The position numbers and the translations under genes are program-made. A DNA stretch of 64,000 nt from MWDV01 sp002070715. Lineage in GTDB: Bacteria > Verrucomicrobiota > Verrucomicrobiia > Limisphaerales > MWDV01. The notes under the pieces were generated by a model. It made no database searches. It saw only the letters and a list, made by a program, of their open reading frames with translations, and was not told the DNA's origin. Positions 62,914 to 64,000 of this stretch are shown piece by piece (position 1 is the stretch's first letter; each line of letters starts with the position of its first letter). The stretch is taken from positions 74,872 through 138,871 of the forward strand of contig DAONTI010000006.1 in the NCBI GenBank assembly GCA_035411585.1, read 5' to 3'.

Positions 62914-63566
62914 GCTACGGGAGCTTCGCCGCCGATCCGCAACTGGTGGATGCCTGCCATCCCGCCGTCACTTCCCCGTGCTGCGGCGCGGGGCGCGCGT
63001 CGTTCATGACCGATCAGGACTTGGATGCGGAAGCGTGGCAAAATCCGCCCTCTGTGGGATGCACGGAAATTTCGGAAAGCGCGGCCACCGGTCCGCTGAC
63101 GGTGGCGCTCGAAGCCGGTCCCCTCGCCGTGATGGTCAACCGCGAACTGCCGCTGGCGGGGACGGTTACGGGCCGCGCCGCCCGGCTCGAATGGGATTTT
63201 GGCGATGGCTGCGTCACCAATACCAGCTATTTCACGGCCCACCGTTGGGCCGGCCCGGGCGACTATCCGGTGACGTTGACCGCTTACAACCTCGATCATC
63301 CCGCGGGCGTGTCCGCGCAACTGTGGGTGCAGGTGTCCCTTCCTCCGCAACCCCGGGTTTCAGTGGGCCGGCCAACGGGCAATCGGCTGCAACTGCAATT
63401 TCCCAGCCAAGCCGGGATCTTTTACACGATCGAATACACCGCCGATCTGACGCCACCGGTGGTTTGGGAGACTTGGACCACCCTGACCGGCAACGGGGAG
63501 GTCCTGCAAATTGACGATTTCACCACCTCCGCTGAGACGCGGTTTTATCGGGTGCGCGTGGAATAA
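62529..63566 (+). CDS. broken beta-helix protein, part 3 (C-terminus)
   Basis: Third frame, native from ~62740: ELYQCTTLHNTAARGGGAYA, then SVGCTEIS, a PKD-like domain (LEWDFGDGCVTNT...GDYPVTLTAYN) and a final ~75-residue beta domain (IFYTIEYTADLTPPVVWETW). The switch lies in the GGCGGCGGCGGC run at ~62728-62745. The intact gene would have been ~4.2 kb. Confidence 0.75.
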   Translation: MGPRHHEWARGDPDRFARQRRGIAGIHRARRRHPEYGQYDFGKVRRRGLVRIPPRLGFPLYHPGQPGGGGSRSGELYQCTTLHNTAARGGGAYAATHYNCILWANTAPLHPNYDAAKVYTSCTTPATLSYGSFAADPQLVDACHPAVTSPCCGAGRASFMTDQDLDAEAWQNPPSVGCTEISESAATGPLTVALEAGPLAVMVNRELPLAGTVTGRAARLEWDFGDGCVTNTSYFTAHRWAGPGDYPVTLTAYNLDHPAGVSAQLWVQVSLPPQPRVSVGRPTGNRLQLQFPSQAGIFYTIEYTADLTPPVVWETWTTLTGNGEVLQIDDFTTSAETRFYRVRVE

Positions 63567-63644
63567 CAAACGCCGACGCAACCGGACCGATGGAGGGGGG
63601 TGCGTGAGGTTGCCGGACGCCGTGGATGTTCCGCATGTCGCCTA

Positions 63645-63842
63645 TCAGTCGCACCCGGCGACATGGATGAGACCGGCGGCGGTGGCCTCGCTGAGATGGA
63701 CGCCCAGGGGATCAAGGTTGATCTCCGGGTTAAGCGCCAGCGCGCGTTGTTTGATGACAGCGACGATGAAACAGGGCGAGACCGCCTTGAGTTCGGGTAG
63801 CCCCCGGTTGTAGGGGATAGATTTGAAATTCACTTTCCTCAT
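63645..63842 (-). CDS. possible small protein (65 aa)
   Basis: ATG 63842; starts MRKVNFKSIPYNRGLPELKA and ends LIHVAGCD. The composition is protein-like, but there is no strong Shine-Dalgarno and no recognised family. The opposite-strand frame (63511-63813) is less credible. Confidence 0.3.
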   Translation of the reverse strand: MRKVNFKSIPYNRGLPELKAVSPCFIVAVIKQRALALNPEINLDPLGVHLSEATAAGLIHVAGCD

Positions 63843-64000
63843 GGTTTTACACGATTTTCAGCGCGCGGCCTGACGACAACGACGGTCTTCTTCCTCTCCT
63901 CCCGCCTTTCCCGCCCAGCGGACACCCTCGCCTCCATCAGATGGAGGAGCAACGGTATTTAATTTTGGGGGACAAAGTTTGGATTTTTGAGGGTGTGGTT
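63843..64000. other. window end, no gene seen
   Basis: A CCTCCATCAGATGGAGG hairpin lies near 63931-63947. No ORF with support reaches the edge. Confidence 0.5.

Overview
The window is GC-rich bacterial chromosome, almost certainly from the phylum Verrucomicrobia (best guess: the Pedosphaera/Limisphaera side). This rests on gene content, not on rRNA: exported sulfatase, SUMF1-fold protein, GH38-type glycosidase, large secreted beta-helix and TIM-barrel proteins, a 43-residue basic protein in front of nuo, and REP/RAYT sequences. No rRNA or tRNA gene was seen. The left edge cuts a coiled-coil gene.

Layout. 0-5 kb: HU-like protein, panE, an exported protein with a coupled small ORF, dapF. 5.17-10.1 kb is an accessory island: an orphan IS end, an IS5-type element with a broken transposase N-terminus, a gene with an in-frame amber codon, a membrane-protein gene split by an IS630-type element that lacks part of its catalytic domain, REP-like hairpins, and an ISNCY-type element. 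10.1-18 kb: EVE protein, HAD phosphatase, bioF-bioA, an amidohydrolase, hpf, parA and gcvT. 18-27 kb: carbohydrate-related genes (ADP-ribosylglycohydrolase fold, GH38 mannosidase, ribokinase), a LytM peptidase and small lipoproteins.

27.2-42.1 kb (minus strand) is a complex I operon in the order nuoA-B-C-D-I-H-J-K-L-M-M-N. It has no nuoE, F or G, so the electron donor need not be NADH. It carries two nuoM genes, and the second (504 aa) has lost the TM7 lysine. Two divergent PIN-type toxin-antitoxin modules sit between nuoK and nuoL, and a RAYT gene bracketed by inverted REP hairpins sits between the two nuoM genes. A strong promoter lies ahead of nuoA.

42.2-48 kb (plus strand): a ceramidase-like exported protein, an APC permease and a 917-residue modular secreted protein (TIM barrel, FN3, CARDB, malectin, cadherin-like).

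48.2-50.5 kb is the most unusual stretch. A SUMF1-fold protein gene and a leftover 3' end of a second one are each preceded by the same ~434 bp leader. Their last ~23 variable residues fall largely on NNC/NNT codons, as expected for a diversity-generating-retroelement variable region. No reverse transcriptase or template repeat is in the window.

50.5-64 kb: smc, a lipoprotein, pdxJ-acpS, an exported sulfatase, and a >4 kb three-unit beta-helix gene broken by a deletion/frameshift and a second frameshift. The last ~430 bp hold only a weak small ORF.
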